Below are positions 1 to 10,329 of a stretch of 19,136 bases of DNA, piece by piece. Source of the stretch: CFX2 sp014338005 (GTDB lineage Bacteria > Chloroflexota > Anaerolineae > Aggregatilineales > Phototrophicaceae); contig SZPE01000083.1 in NCBI GenBank assembly GCA_030263555.1, positions 1-19,136 of the forward strand. The letters run 5' to 3'. The first letter of the stretch is position 1. Every line of letters begins with the position of its first letter. The notes beneath the pieces were generated by a model. The model was not told the DNA's origin and made no database searches. It saw only the letters and a list, made by a program, of their open reading frames with translations. Both the position numbers and the translations under genes were made by a program.

Positions 1-126
1 TTGCTTGTTGGGCGTCAGTCAATGCGCCTAATGTCTCGGATGCACCCGCCATCACTGCTGCTGTCACCGAAGCGGCGGGCGCAGCGCCAGGGACAAGCCC
101 GCCGCTTTAGCGGCTGGTCATTGACA
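1..126 (+). repeat. Left copy of terminal 126-bp inverted repeat
   Basis: Positions 1-126 are the reverse complement of 18998-19123 with no gaps. Mismatches fall only at 31, 87, 90, 100 and 120, giving 121/126 identity. The copy holds a perfect short palindrome, GCCGCT-TT-AGCGGC, at 101-114, and ends inward in TTGACA (121-126). The true length is unknown because the left copy starts at base 1. It reads like a dispersed repeat or mobile-element end at which the assembly stopped. No transposase is visible. Confidence 0.9.
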
Positions 127-332
127 TATTTTTCTATTTTTCCCTAAAAAGTTGTTCCCGTGAGTGGATGGTTATTGTACCCGGTCGAATCCATCAACGC
201 CACGCGCCGGGCGAACCAATGCATAAAGGCAGGTTTTTACGCCTGCCCTTACATCCCTTACCCTCTTGGGGAAAAAATCGAATTGTCATCGGAGCGGGTT
301 TTTAACCTCGCCCCGAACGGCCAGGCTGCGTA
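127..332. other. Non-coding 3' flank of nifJ with a weak terminator candidate
   Basis: No convincing gene lies here. The only clear structure is a 6-bp stem, GGCAGG (228-233) with CCTGCC (242-247), around an 8-nt loop. Read leftward, the direction of nifJ transcription, it is followed by TTTAT, so it could be a weak intrinsic terminator about 85 bp past the nifJ stop. An AT-rich stretch at 127-150 adjoins the inner edge of the left repeat. A short open frame at 160-354 overlaps the nifJ end and has no ribosome binding site. Confidence 0.4.
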
Positions 333-3300
333 TCAGCCCTTCGCCAGCATTTGATACTGATTCCAACGCTGCAAAACGTCGTTGTGAATAAGTTCTGCCA
401 GCATTTGCGCGCGGTCCGGGTCAGCTTTACGCAGGACATTGAAGCGCGTTTGTTTGTACAGGAACGACTCCAATTCCTCAATGGCGATGCCCTTCGAGTC
501 CAGGGTGAACGGGTTTTTGCCCTCAACCGCAGCCGGGTTATAGCGGTACAGCGGCCAGAAGCCCGTTTCAACCGCCTGTGCCTGAAGCGCATTGCCCTGA
601 AGCGTATCAATGCCCTGCATGATGCAGTGGCTGTAGGTGATAATTAACGACGGGCCCTCATAAGCTTCGGCTTCGCGGATAGCGGTGATAGCCTGCGTCA
701 TGTTTGCGCCCATAGCAATCTGCGCCACGTACACGTTACCGTAGGAAATGGCAATCAAACCCAGGTCTTTCTTCGGCAGGGGTTTGCCGGCAGCCGCGAA
801 TTTAGCAACCGCGCCGCGCGGTGTCGCCTTCGACATCTGGCCGCCGGTGTTGGAATACACAGCGGTATCCAGCACCATGATATTCACGTTCTGGCCGCTT
901 GCCAGTACATGGTCGAGGCCGCCGTAGCCGATGTCATACGCCCAGCCATCGCCGCCGAAAATCCATACCGACTTCTTGATAAGATTGTCGGCCACCGCCA
1001 GCATTTGTTTGCTTAAGGCGTCATCGTTCTGCGCCAGGGCCGCTTTAAGCTGTTCGACGCGCGCGCGCTGTTCTTCCACGCCTTCCGGTGTGCTTTGATC
1101 GGCGTCGCGCAGGGCGGTCAGCAGCGCATTCTGCCCCGGCAGCACTTCGATCAGCCGGTCGAGCAGTTCAAAAGCATATTCGGTCAGCTTGTTGATCGTC
1201 AGCCGCATACCGAGGCCAAATTCGGCATTGTCCTCGAACAGCGAGTTCGACCAGGCCGGGCCGCGTCCATCGGCGCGTGTGGTATACGGCGTCGTCGGCA
1301 GGTTGCCGCCGTAGATGGACGAACAGCCGGTGGCGTTGGCAATCACGGCATGATCGCCGTAAAGCTGCGAAATCAGCTTGATGTAGGGCGTTTCGCCGCA
1401 GCCGGAACATGCGCCGGAGAACTCGAACATCGGCGGAAGAAGCTGCGACCCCTTGACCGTGAAACGGTTAACCTTGTATTTGCTCAGATCAAGATCGGGG
1501 ATGGACAGGAAGTAGTCCCAGTTTTGGGCTTCCTGCTCGCGCAGCGGCGCCTGCGGAGCCATATTGATCGCCCGTTTGTCGGTCTTTTGGCCGTTGACCT
1601 TCTCAAACGCCGGGCAGATTTCCACGCACACGCCGCAGCCGGTGCAGTCTTCCGGCGCGACCTGGACGGTATAACGCATCCCGGCAAACTCGCGGCCCCG
1701 GGCCTCGGTGGATTTAAACGTCTCCGGCGCACTGCCGTTGGCATACGCGGCATCAAATATCTTGACGCGGATGGTCGCGTGCGGGCAGACGTAGGAACAC
1801 TGGTTGCACTGGATACAGATGTCCGGGTCCCAAACTGGAATTTCCGGGGCGATGTTTCGTTTTTCGTATTTTGAAGTGCCGGTTGGGAATGTGCCGTCCA
1901 GCGGCATGGCCGACACCGGCAGTTCATCGCCGCGTTTGGCGACCATCGTCATCGTCACATTTCTGACGAACTCCGGCGCATCGGCGGGGACAGGTACGCC
2001 TACTGCGCGCTGGTTGGTGGCCTGCGCCGGCACCTTCACCTCCTGCACGCGCTCCACAGCCAGCATCGCAGCGCGAACGTTCATATCCACGATGGTCTGG
2101 CCTTTGTCGCCGTAAGTGTCTTCAATCGCCAGCTTAATCATGTCCAGCGCCTGTTCCTGCGGCAGCACGCCGGAAATACTGAAGAAAGCCGCCTGCATGG
2201 TCGTATTGATGCGCCCGCCCAGACCCAGCGACTTCGCCAGTTTAAGCGCGTCAATCACATAGAAGCGAGCCTTTTTATCAATCAACTGCTGCTGCACTTC
2301 GCCCGGCAGATGCTGCCACACTTCGTCGGCGTCATACGGCGCGTTCAGCAGGAAGGTGCCGCCCGGTTTCAGCTTGCTCAGCATATCAAAACGTTCCAGG
2401 AAGCTGAAGTTGTGGCAGGCCAAGAAATCCGCCTGTTTGACCAGGTAAATGCTGCGAATTGGCTGCCTGCTGAACCGCAGATGCGAGGCGGTCATTGAAC
2501 CGGATTTTTTCGAGTCGTATACGAAGTAACCCTGGGTATAAAAGTCGGTGGCTTTGGCGATGATTTTGATGGTGTTTTTGTTCGCCCCAACTGTACCGTC
2601 CGCGCCCAGGCCATAGAACATGGCCGTATGAACACCCGCCGGTTCGCTGGAAAAAGCCGGGTCATACGGCAGGCTGGTATTGGAAACGTCGTCGTTGATG
2701 CCCACCGTGAAATTGTTCTTCGGGCGATCTGCCGCCAGGTTATCAAAAACGGCTTTCGCCATGCCCGCGTCGAACTCCTTCGACCCCAGGCCGTAACGCC
2801 CGCCCACCACGACCGGCAGCCGCTCCAGGCGGTTGTCTTCCAGCGCCTCGTACAAAGCTGTCCGCACGTCCTGATACAGCGGCTCGCCCGCTGCGCCGGG
2901 TTCTTTGGTGCGGTCTAATACCGCGATTTTGCGAACGGTGCTGGGCAGCGCGGCAACAAACGCTTCGGAAACAAATGGGCGATACAGGCGCACTTTAAGG
3001 ACACCCACTTTTTCACCATGCGCGTTCAGGTAGTCCGCCACTTCGCACAGCGTTTCGCCGCCCGAACCCATCACTACCACCACGCGGTCGGCATCCGGCG
3101 CGCCAAAGTAATCAAACAGATGGTACTGCCGACCAACCAGAGCCGCCAGCCGATCCATATATTCCTGCACGTCTGCGCCGACCTGCTGGTAGAACGGATT
3201 CGCTCGTTCCCGCGACTGGAAAAACACGTCCGGGTCCTGCGCCGAGCCGCGCATAACCGGGTGTTCGGGGTTCAGGCCGCGCTGCCGGTGGGCGAACACA

Positions 3301-3905
3301 TACTCATCATCAATCATCGCCCGCATGTCATCGAAGGTCAGTTCTTCGATCTTCTGAATTTCGTGCGAGGTGCGGAAGCCGTCAAAAAAATGCACGAACG
3401 GGATGCGGGACTTCAATGAAGCTGCGTGCGAAACCAGCGCCAGATCCATCGCTTCCTGCACCGTGCTGGAAACCATCAGCGCCCAACCCGTCTGCCGCGC
3501 CGCCATCACGTCGGAGTGATCGCCAAAAATAGACAGCGCGTGAGTTGCCAGCGAACGCGCCGCGACATGGAAAACCGCCGGCGTCAGCTCGCCTGCGATT
3601 TTGTACATATTGGGGATCATCAACAGCAGCCCCTGCGAGGCGGTGAAGGTCGTCGCCAGCGCGCCGGTGGTCAGCGCACCGTGTACCGCGCCCGCCGCGC
3701 CACCTTCGGACTGCATTTCAACCACCCGAGGAACCGTCCCCCAGATGTTCCGTTCGTTCGCCGCCGATTTTTCGTCGGCCAGTTCACCCATCGCCGATGA
3801 CGGGGTGATCGGGTAAATGGCGATAACCTCGCTCACGGCGTGGGCAACATGGGCTGCTGCCGTGTTTGCGTCCACTGTTATAAAGTGTCTTTCTTGATTC
3901 GACAT
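333..3905 (-). CDS. nifJ: Pyruvate:ferredoxin (flavodoxin) oxidoreductase, NifJ type
   Basis: Cytoplasmic single-chain PFOR of 1190 aa, the usual full length. It oxidises pyruvate and CoA to acetyl-CoA and CO2 and passes two electrons to ferredoxin or flavodoxin. The N-terminal pyruvate-binding domain has YPITPSSAMGE at about residue 31. A gamma-type domain and CoA-binding region follow. The inserted 8Fe ferredoxin domain has Cys 697/700/703/707 and Cys 754/757/760/764. The C-terminal TPP domain has ACSGCGETPY near 835 and GDGWAYDIGYGG near 990, then a D-x6-NTGGQ-like cofactor motif. The start is ATG at 3905 with GGAAGG about 8 nt upstream. It is monocistronic and divergent from a DHODH-like gene. 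Family assignment is secure; the acceptor (ferredoxin or flavodoxin) cannot be read from sequence. Confidence 0.97.
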   Translation of the reverse strand: MSNQERHFITVDANTAAAHVAHAVSEVIAIYPITPSSAMGELADEKSAANERNIWGTVPRVVEMQSEGGAAGAVHGALTTGALATTFTASQGLLLMIPNMYKIAGELTPAVFHVAARSLATHALSIFGDHSDVMAARQTGWALMVSSTVQEAMDLALVSHAASLKSRIPFVHFFDGFRTSHEIQKIEELTFDDMRAMIDDEYVFAHRQRGLNPEHPVMRGSAQDPDVFFQSRERANPFYQQVGADVQEYMDRLAALVGRQYHLFDYFGAPDADRVVVVMGSGGETLCEVADYLNAHGEKVGVLKVRLYRPFVSEAFVAALPSTVRKIAVLDRTKEPGAAGEPLYQDVRTALYEALEDNRLERLPVVVGGRYGLGSKEFDAGMAKAVFDNLAADRPKNNFTVGINDDVSNTSLPYDPAFSSEPAGVHTAMFYGLGADGTVGANKNTIKIIAKATDFYTQGYFVYDSKKSGSMTASHLRFSRQPIRSIYLVKQADFLACHNFSFLERFDMLSKLKPGGTFLLNAPYDADEVWQHLPGEVQQQLIDKKARFYVIDALKLAKSLGLGGRINTTMQAAFFSISGVLPQEQALDMIKLAIEDTYGDKGQTIVDMNVRAAMLAVERVQEVKVPAQATNQRAVGVPVPADAPEFVRNVTMTMVAKRGDELPVSAMPLDGTFPTGTSKYEKRNIAPEIPVWDPDICIQCNQCSYVCPHATIRVKIFDAAYANGSAPETFKSTEARGREFAGMRYTVQVAPEDCTGCGVCVEICPAFEKVNGQKTDKRAINMAPQAPLREQEAQNWDYFLSIPDLDLSKYKVNRFTVKGSQLLPPMFEFSGACSGCGETPYIKLISQLYGDHAVIANATGCSSIYGGNLPTTPYTTRADGRGPAWSNSLFEDNAEFGLGMRLTINKLTEYAFELLDRLIEVLPGQNALLTALRDADQSTPEGVEEQRARVEQLKAALAQNDDALSKQMLAVADNLIKKSVWIFGGDGWAYDIGYGGLDHVLASGQNVNIMVLDTAVYSNTGGQMSKATPRGAVAKFAAAGKPLPKKDLGLIAISYGNVYVAQIAMGANMTQAITAIREAEAYEGPSLIITYSHCIMQGIDTLQGNALQAQAVETGFWPLYRYNPAAVEGKNPFTLDSKGIAIEELESFLYKQTRFNVLRKADPDRAQMLAELIHNDVLQRWNQYQMLAKG

Positions 3906-4072
3906 CGCTTTAACCTTCCCGAAATGGACTGTCCTACCCCCCTAGCCTAACAGCGTAACCCCTTGTCATAAAGTGAAGAACGGCATTATTTTCGTGCCAA
4001 TCGTCACTTCTGGCATTAAGACTATCAGGGTAAAGTGAAGGGGATAGTCTGATAATGGAGGAGTTGGGATTC
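3906..4072. promoter_or_regulatory. Divergent control region between nifJ and the DHODH-like gene
   Basis: A rightward sigma70-like promoter candidate is TTGTCA (3963-3968), an 18-bp spacer and TATTTT (3987-3992). An 8-bp perfect inverted repeat, AGACTATC (4019-4026) and GATAGTCT (4043-4050), lies just upstream of the GGAGGAG ribosome site (4057-4063) and could be an operator or a leader hairpin. The 9-mer AAAGTGAAG occurs twice in direct orientation (3970-3978, 4032-4040), with a partial inverted copy CACTTC at 4005-4010. For nifJ, TTGGCA on the minus strand (4000-3995) is a possible -35 without a clear -10. All calls are from sequence inspection only. Confidence 0.45.
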
Positions 4073-5059
4073 ATGGTTGATTTTGCTACGACATACCTGG
4101 GCATACCCCTGAAAAATCCCCTGGTCGTCGCCGCCAGTTCCATTTCAAACCACGTGGATACTGTCAAACAGGCCGAAGAAGCCGGGGCCGGCGCGCTGGT
4201 CATTCGTTCGGTATTTGAGGAACAGATACAGTTTGACCAGCTGCGTATGGAAGAAAGCCTGAATATCGGGGCGGAAAGTTTCGCCGAAGCTCTTACCTAT
4301 TTTCCCAAAGTCGAACACGGCGGCCTGAAAGAACACCTGATGTGGGTGGAAAAAACCCGCGCAGCGGTGAAAATGCCCCTGTTCGCCAGCCTCAACGCCG
4401 TCTCGCCCGGCGCGTGGGCAAGTTATGCCAAACAGCTCGCCGAAACCGGCGTGAACGGCCTGGAAGTGAACTTCTATGCCGTCGCTACCGACCTCAAGCG
4501 GCCCGGAAATGACATCGAACGCGCCCTGTACGAAGTTGTCGAGAGCGTCCGCGCTGAAGTCGCCCTGCCCATTGCGGTTAAACTCAGTCCGTTTTATACC
4601 TCCGTTGTCAACGTCGTGAGCGAACTGGAAAAACGCGGCGCCAACGGCGTGGTGCTGTTCAACCGCTTTTTGCAGCCGGATATTGACCCCGATACCGAAA
4701 CGCTGGTCAGCCAGATGGTATTAAGCACGCCCGACGAGATGAGAATACCGCTGCGCTGGATTGCCCTGCTCTACGGGCGCACCGGCCTTGACCTGGCATT
4801 AAGCACCGGCGCGCACACCGGCAAAGACGCGGTTAAAGCCCTGTTGGCCGGGGCGACGGTCGTGCAGATGGCGGCGGCGCTGCTTAAAAACGGCGTGCAT
4901 TACCTGTCTACCATGCTCATCCAGATGCAGGGCTGGATGGAAGAACACGGCTATCAGAGCATCACCGACTTCAGGGGTAACGTCAGCCAGAAAAACTGCG
5001 ACGACCCGTTTGCGTTCGAGCGCGCGCAGTACGTCCGGCTGCTGCTCAGCCAGAAATAG
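4073..5059 (+). CDS. Dihydroorotate dehydrogenase-like flavoprotein
   Basis: A 328-aa TIM-barrel protein of the DHODH-like family often found next to PFOR genes. It begins MVDFATTYLGIPLKNPLVVA. The FMN-site elements are AVKLSPFYTSVVNVV in the middle, then VLFNRF and the phosphate-binding GGxHT-like STGAHTGKDAVKALLAGA. The region that in true DHODH carries the catalytic Cys or Ser (N-x-S-C-P-N) here reads VNFYAVATD (N133-F134-Y135), so orotate formation is doubtful. I chose ATG 4073 over the in-frame ATG at 4055 because GGAGGAG (4057-4063) lies between them and is correctly spaced for 4073. It probably acts as a flavin redox partner or side-activity enzyme linked to pyruvate metabolism; the substrate is unknown. 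Confidence 0.88.
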   Translation: MVDFATTYLGIPLKNPLVVAASSISNHVDTVKQAEEAGAGALVIRSVFEEQIQFDQLRMEESLNIGAESFAEALTYFPKVEHGGLKEHLMWVEKTRAAVKMPLFASLNAVSPGAWASYAKQLAETGVNGLEVNFYAVATDLKRPGNDIERALYEVVESVRAEVALPIAVKLSPFYTSVVNVVSELEKRGANGVVLFNRFLQPDIDPDTETLVSQMVLSTPDEMRIPLRWIALLYGRTGLDLALSTGAHTGKDAVKALLAGATVVQMAAALLKNGVHYLSTMLIQMQGWMEEHGYQSITDFRGNVSQKNCDDPFAFERAQYVRLLLSQK

Positions 5060-5194
5060 CCGCTTGAGTGAGAGTTTTCCGCCTGCGGCATGATTAACGT
5101 CACTAAGGCTATTCATTGAATACCGGTAACATTAGCAACAGTGCTGTTTCATGTATTGGGTATTTTCCCAATACGTTGGTGAGAGGGAGTACCA
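5060..5194. promoter_or_regulatory. Leader of ppdK with two palindromes
   Basis: This gap separates the DHODH-like gene from ppdK. It contains TATTCA-T-TGAATA (5110-5122), a near-perfect dyad typical of operators. It also contains a perfect 8-bp inverted repeat, GTATTGGG (5153-5160) and CCCAATAC (5167-5174), with a 6-nt spacer, ending 6 nt before the purine-rich ribosome site GAGAGGGAG (5181-5189). The second could fold as a hairpin in the mRNA leader or bind a dimeric regulator. No good intrinsic terminator for the upstream gene is seen, so readthrough into ppdK is possible. Confidence 0.45.
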
Positions 5195-7846
<2,652 letters not shown>

Positions 7847-7866
7847 AATCCGGGGTGACGCCAACC

Positions 7867-7935
7867 GGGGCAGGATCAGACCTGCCCCATGCTCCGGCAA
7901 GCGGGGTGAACCAGGGGGTTCGCCCCGTTTTATTT
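7867..7935 (+). terminator. Tandem hairpins with intrinsic terminator after ppdK
   Basis: The first stem is GGGGCAGG (7867-7874) with CCTGCCCC (7881-7888) and a 6-nt loop. The second is an 11-bp stem, CGGGGTGAACC (7902-7912) with GGTTCGCCCCG (7917-7927), with one G-T wobble and loop AGGG, followed directly by TTTTATTT (7928-7935). The second is a textbook Rho-independent terminator for ppdK. Confidence 0.88.
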
Positions 7936-7953
7936 ATTGTATGGGTCGGCATT

Positions 7954-8043
7954 TCAGCCTTTTGTCCGAGACAACTTCCATCAGCCGCCGGATGCGAAAC
8001 GGCGCGCCGGGCTTTATCATAAGCCTATATTCTGTGATTTACT
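7954..8043 (+). repeat. 90-bp leader element, copy A (upstream of the small genes)
   Basis: It aligns without gaps to 8781-8870 at a constant offset of 827 bp, 69 of 90 bases identical. Conserved parts include TCAGCCTTT, GAGACAAC, a CATC-N8-GATG dyad, TTATCAT-AG and GATTTAC. Copy A has a perfect TTGTC-CGA-GACAA dyad at 7962-7974. The TATCAT at 8015-8020 is a possible -10, and no good -35 was found. It sits between the ppdK terminator and the 66-aa gene. The function is inferred to be a promoter/operator or a dispersed intergenic repeat. Confidence 0.75.
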
Positions 8044-8072
8044 CATCTTTTTATTGGTATCGTAATGGAGTG

Positions 8073-8113
8073 ATGGCCGCAGCCTGAGGTCGTAATAAAA
8101 CCGGGACGGCCAT
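8073..8113 (+). promoter_or_regulatory. Inverted repeat in the leader of the 66-aa gene
   Basis: ATGGCCG (8073-8079) and CGGCCAT (8107-8113) are perfect 7-bp arms around a 27-nt loop, ending a few bases before the GAGGGAGG ribosome site (about 8116-8123). It could fold in the transcript and influence translation. It is modest in length and could be chance. Confidence 0.3.
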
Positions 8114-8130
8114 GCCGAGGGAGGAACAGT

Positions 8131-8331
8131 ATGGTTCAGGCAAGTTTGATAAGGTCATTCGCCCTGTTGGCGATCATCATCGTAATGCTTATGGGGTTGA
8201 TGGCAATCAGTGCGGACTCACCCGACCGGATGAGCCGCCAGGCGTCCGGTCTTCCTCTCATCGAACAGGACAACTCCATGTACGGTTTGTTCGATGCGGA
8301 CGGTTACGATTGTCTCCACCTTCCGCGATAG
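8131..8331 (+). CDS. Small putative exported or membrane protein, unrecognised
   Basis: This 66-aa product is not recognised as a member of any family. The start is ATG 8131 with a strong GGGAGGAAC site 6-8 nt upstream. Residues 1-9 carry one Arg, and 10-27 (FALLAIIIVMLMGLMAIS) form a hydrophobic helix. A plausible signal-peptidase site follows Ala28 (ISA|DSPD), which would leave a 38-residue acidic product with a single Cys61; otherwise it is a signal-anchored micro-protein. It stands alone behind a terminator and the copy-A leader, 44 bp before the next small gene, so the two likely share a transcript. The strong ribosome site supports a real gene; function is unknown. Confidence 0.6.
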   Translation: MVQASLIRSFALLAIIIVMLMGLMAISADSPDRMSRQASGLPLIEQDNSMYGLFDADGYDCLHLPR

Positions 8332-8375
8332 TTCAGTTCGTCAGATACGAAAGTCCAATAAAAGGAGCGGGTGAC

Positions 8376-8627
8376 ATGAACGAGAACATGAAGATAGAAG
8401 TTGTGGTGGACGACGCCGATCGGGTACTGCGGTGGGCGCAGATCGCCGAGATGGTTGATAGCCTGACGATCCGAGTCGAATCGCGGGCGAACGGCAGCCA
8501 CACCGAGCAGAACAAGGCATTAAACGACGCGGCAGAATGGTTGAGCCGGACTTTTTCATACTCGGACTCCCTTCCGCCTGAAGAGGATGCCGGATCGCGG
8601 CGTTACACCGTCATCAAAGGGCTGTAG
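8376..8627 (+). CDS. Small cytoplasmic hypothetical protein, 83 aa
   Basis: Not recognised. The start is ATG 8376, with AAAGGAG at 8361-8367 spaced 8-9 nt. The frame is open further upstream to 8112, but that part overlaps the preceding small gene. The protein is acidic and soluble, with no signal or membrane segment. Residues 1-35 are strand/helix-like (MKIEVVVDDADRVLRWAQIA), the middle is polar (VESRANGSHTEQNK), and the C-terminus reads RRYTVIKGL. It probably pairs with the 66-aa gene just upstream and is followed at once by a terminator hairpin, forming a tiny two-gene unit. No function is proposed. Confidence 0.6.
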   Translation: MNENMKIEVVVDDADRVLRWAQIAEMVDSLTIRVESRANGSHTEQNKALNDAAEWLSRTFSYSDSLPPEEDAGSRRYTVIKGL

Positions 8628-8663
8628 TGGCCGGAGAAATGAAAAACTGCAATCACAGTTGAG

Positions 8664-8691
8664 GGCGGGGGCATAAACTGTCCCCGCCTTT
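8664..8691 (+). terminator. Intrinsic terminator after the two small genes
   Basis: GGCGGGGGCA (8664-8673) pairs with TGTCCCCGCC (8679-8688), 10 bp with one G-T wobble and a 5-nt loop, followed by TTTG. The U-tract is short, so strength is uncertain. It lies 36 bp past the stop of the 83-aa gene. Confidence 0.65.
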
Positions 8692-8780
8692 GCTGTCCCA
8701 AACAGGCATAGTCTACCCCGAAATCGTCGAATTGAAGGCGTGCGATCTTCAATGGCACTGCCCCATCACGGTAAAATATC

Positions 8781-8870
8781 TCAGCCTTTAGTCTGAGACA
8801 ACATCCATCGCCCGACGGATGTACAGCGGCGCTCTAGGTCTTATCATGAGCGTAGATTTTGCGATTTACC
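8781..8870 (+). repeat. 90-bp leader element, copy B (upstream of the FAD oxidase)
   Basis: Diverged duplicate of 7954-8043 (69/90 identical, no gaps). It ends 20 bp before the FAD oxidase start, with the ribosome site AAGGAGA (8878-8884) just outside it. It keeps GTCTGAGAC (8791-8799), which is itself a 9-bp odd palindrome, the CATC-N8-GATG dyad and TATCAT (8842-8847). Sequence downstream of each copy is unrelated. A shared promoter/operator or a dispersed intergenic repeat are both possible. Confidence 0.75.
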
Positions 8871-8890
8871 TCTTGATAAGGAGAAATCCA

Positions 8891-10318
8891 ATGGTGACGC
8901 CGTTTATTGAAAATACCGAGTTCACCCCGGAAGTATTAGTCGCTTTACGGGCGCAGATTCAGGGCGAAGTGATCGTCCCTGGCGACGCCCGCTATGATGA
9001 CGCGCGACAAGCCTGGAATCTGGCGGTTGAACAGCGCCCGGCGTTAATCATCATCGTCGCAAACGCCTCGGACGTGGCTGCGTCGGTGCGCTTCGCCCGC
9101 GCCCAGGGACTCGGCATTTCCGTCCAGTCCACCGGGCATGGTGTGGTACAGCCTGCCAACGATAACCTGCTCATCATCACCTCGCGGTTAACCGAAGTGC
9201 GCGTGGATGCCGAAACCCAGACCGCCTGGGTTGAAGCCGGCGCGCTGTGGGGCATGGTGCTGGAAAAAGCGCAGGCGGTCGGCCTGGCGCCGCTGCTGGG
9301 TTCTTCACCTGGCGTGGGTGTGGTCGGCTACACGCTCGGCGGCGGCCTGGGCTGGCTGGCGCGCAAGTACGGCCTGGCAGCCGACAGCGTGCGCGCGTTC
9401 GAGCTGGTTACGGCGGACGGAAACCTGCGGCGCGCCAGCGCAGACCAAAACAGCGATCTGTTCTGGGCGCTGCGCGGCGGTGGCGGCAGCTTTGGCATCG
9501 TCACCGGCATGGAAATTCAGCTTTACCCGGTTTCGACAGTATTCGCTGGCAATCTGATTTACCCGGTTTCATTGGCGAAAACCATATTTGCCCGCTACCG
9601 TGACTGGATCGCCAGCGCACCGGAAGAACTGACTTCCTCTATCGTCATCATGAATTTCCCGCCCATCCCGGCAGTACCCGAATTTTTACGCGGGCAGACC
9701 GCGGTCATCATTCGCGGCTGTTATACCGGCCCGGTCGAGGAAGGTCAGGCGCTGCTGCAAAGCTGGCTGGACTGGCAGGCGCCTATCGCCAACCTGTGGC
9801 ACGCTATGCCCTTCAGCGAGGCCGGCACAATCAGCAACGACCCCAAAGACCCGTCGCCCGGTGTCAGCAGCGGGGCATGGCTGCGCGACCTGAGCGACGA
9901 AACCATTGATGCGCTTATTCAATATGGCGTCTCGGTCAACGGTTCGTCGCCGCTGGTCGTCACCGAGGTACGTCATGTTAGCGGCGCGATGGCGCGGGTG
10001 GACAAACACGCCAGCGCCTTCGGCAATCGTGACGCATCCCTGCTTTTGAGCCTCATCGGCATGGCACCCACGCCGGAAGCCGCGCAGGCGGTACGACAGC
10101 ACATCGGCCAGCTCAAAACCGCGCTCCAGCCGCATCTGACGGGTGGTGTTTACATGAACTTCCTGGAAGGCCAGGAAGCGCGGGAGCGCACGCCGGACGC
10201 TTATCTACCGGAGAACTACCGGCGCTTGATGGCGATCAAAGCCCAGTACGACCCTGACAATTTCTTCCGCTTCAGCTTCGACATCCCGCCGGTCAAAAAC
10301 GCACCCGACGGCGAGTAA
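8891..10318 (+). CDS. FAD-binding oxidoreductase, BBE-like (PCMH-type)
   Basis: A 475-aa protein of the berberine-bridge-enzyme-like oxidase family, which oxidises alcohols, sugars or alkaloid-like substrates and returns electrons to O2 or another acceptor. The N-terminal FAD domain shows PALIIIVANASDVAASV, then STGHGVV with His83 in place to bind FAD covalently, and GVGVVGYTLGGGLGWLARKYG. The family's second covalent ligand (Cys before Pro in G-x-C-P) is Ser139 here (GSSPGVG), so only a single FAD linkage is expected. The C-terminus has the BBE motif YLPENYRRLM...YDPDNFFRFS. No signal peptide is seen. Start ATG 8891 has AAGGAGA upstream; an earlier in-frame ATG at 8819 lies inside the copy-B repeat and lacks a ribosome site. 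The substrate is unknown. Confidence 0.9.
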   Translation: MVTPFIENTEFTPEVLVALRAQIQGEVIVPGDARYDDARQAWNLAVEQRPALIIIVANASDVAASVRFARAQGLGISVQSTGHGVVQPANDNLLIITSRLTEVRVDAETQTAWVEAGALWGMVLEKAQAVGLAPLLGSSPGVGVVGYTLGGGLGWLARKYGLAADSVRAFELVTADGNLRRASADQNSDLFWALRGGGGSFGIVTGMEIQLYPVSTVFAGNLIYPVSLAKTIFARYRDWIASAPEELTSSIVIMNFPPIPAVPEFLRGQTAVIIRGCYTGPVEEGQALLQSWLDWQAPIANLWHAMPFSEAGTISNDPKDPSPGVSSGAWLRDLSDETIDALIQYGVSVNGSSPLVVTEVRHVSGAMARVDKHASAFGNRDASLLLSLIGMAPTPEAAQAVRQHIGQLKTALQPHLTGGVYMNFLEGQEARERTPDAYLPENYRRLMAIKAQYDPDNFFRFSFDIPPVKNAPDGE

Positions 10319-10329
10319 ACACGATAAAC

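Noticed and set aside
160..220. tRNA-like fragment near GGTCGAATCC
   Set aside because: No acceptor stem, D-arm or anticodon arm could be fitted around it.
1095..1874. Open frame of 259 aa antisense to nifJ
   Set aside because: It lies wholly inside nifJ on the other strand, with Arg/His/Gly-rich composition and no motif.
4055..4072. Upstream ATG for the DHODH-like protein, adding six residues
   Set aside because: The GGAGGAG ribosome site lies between this ATG and 4073, and family members start like the shorter form.
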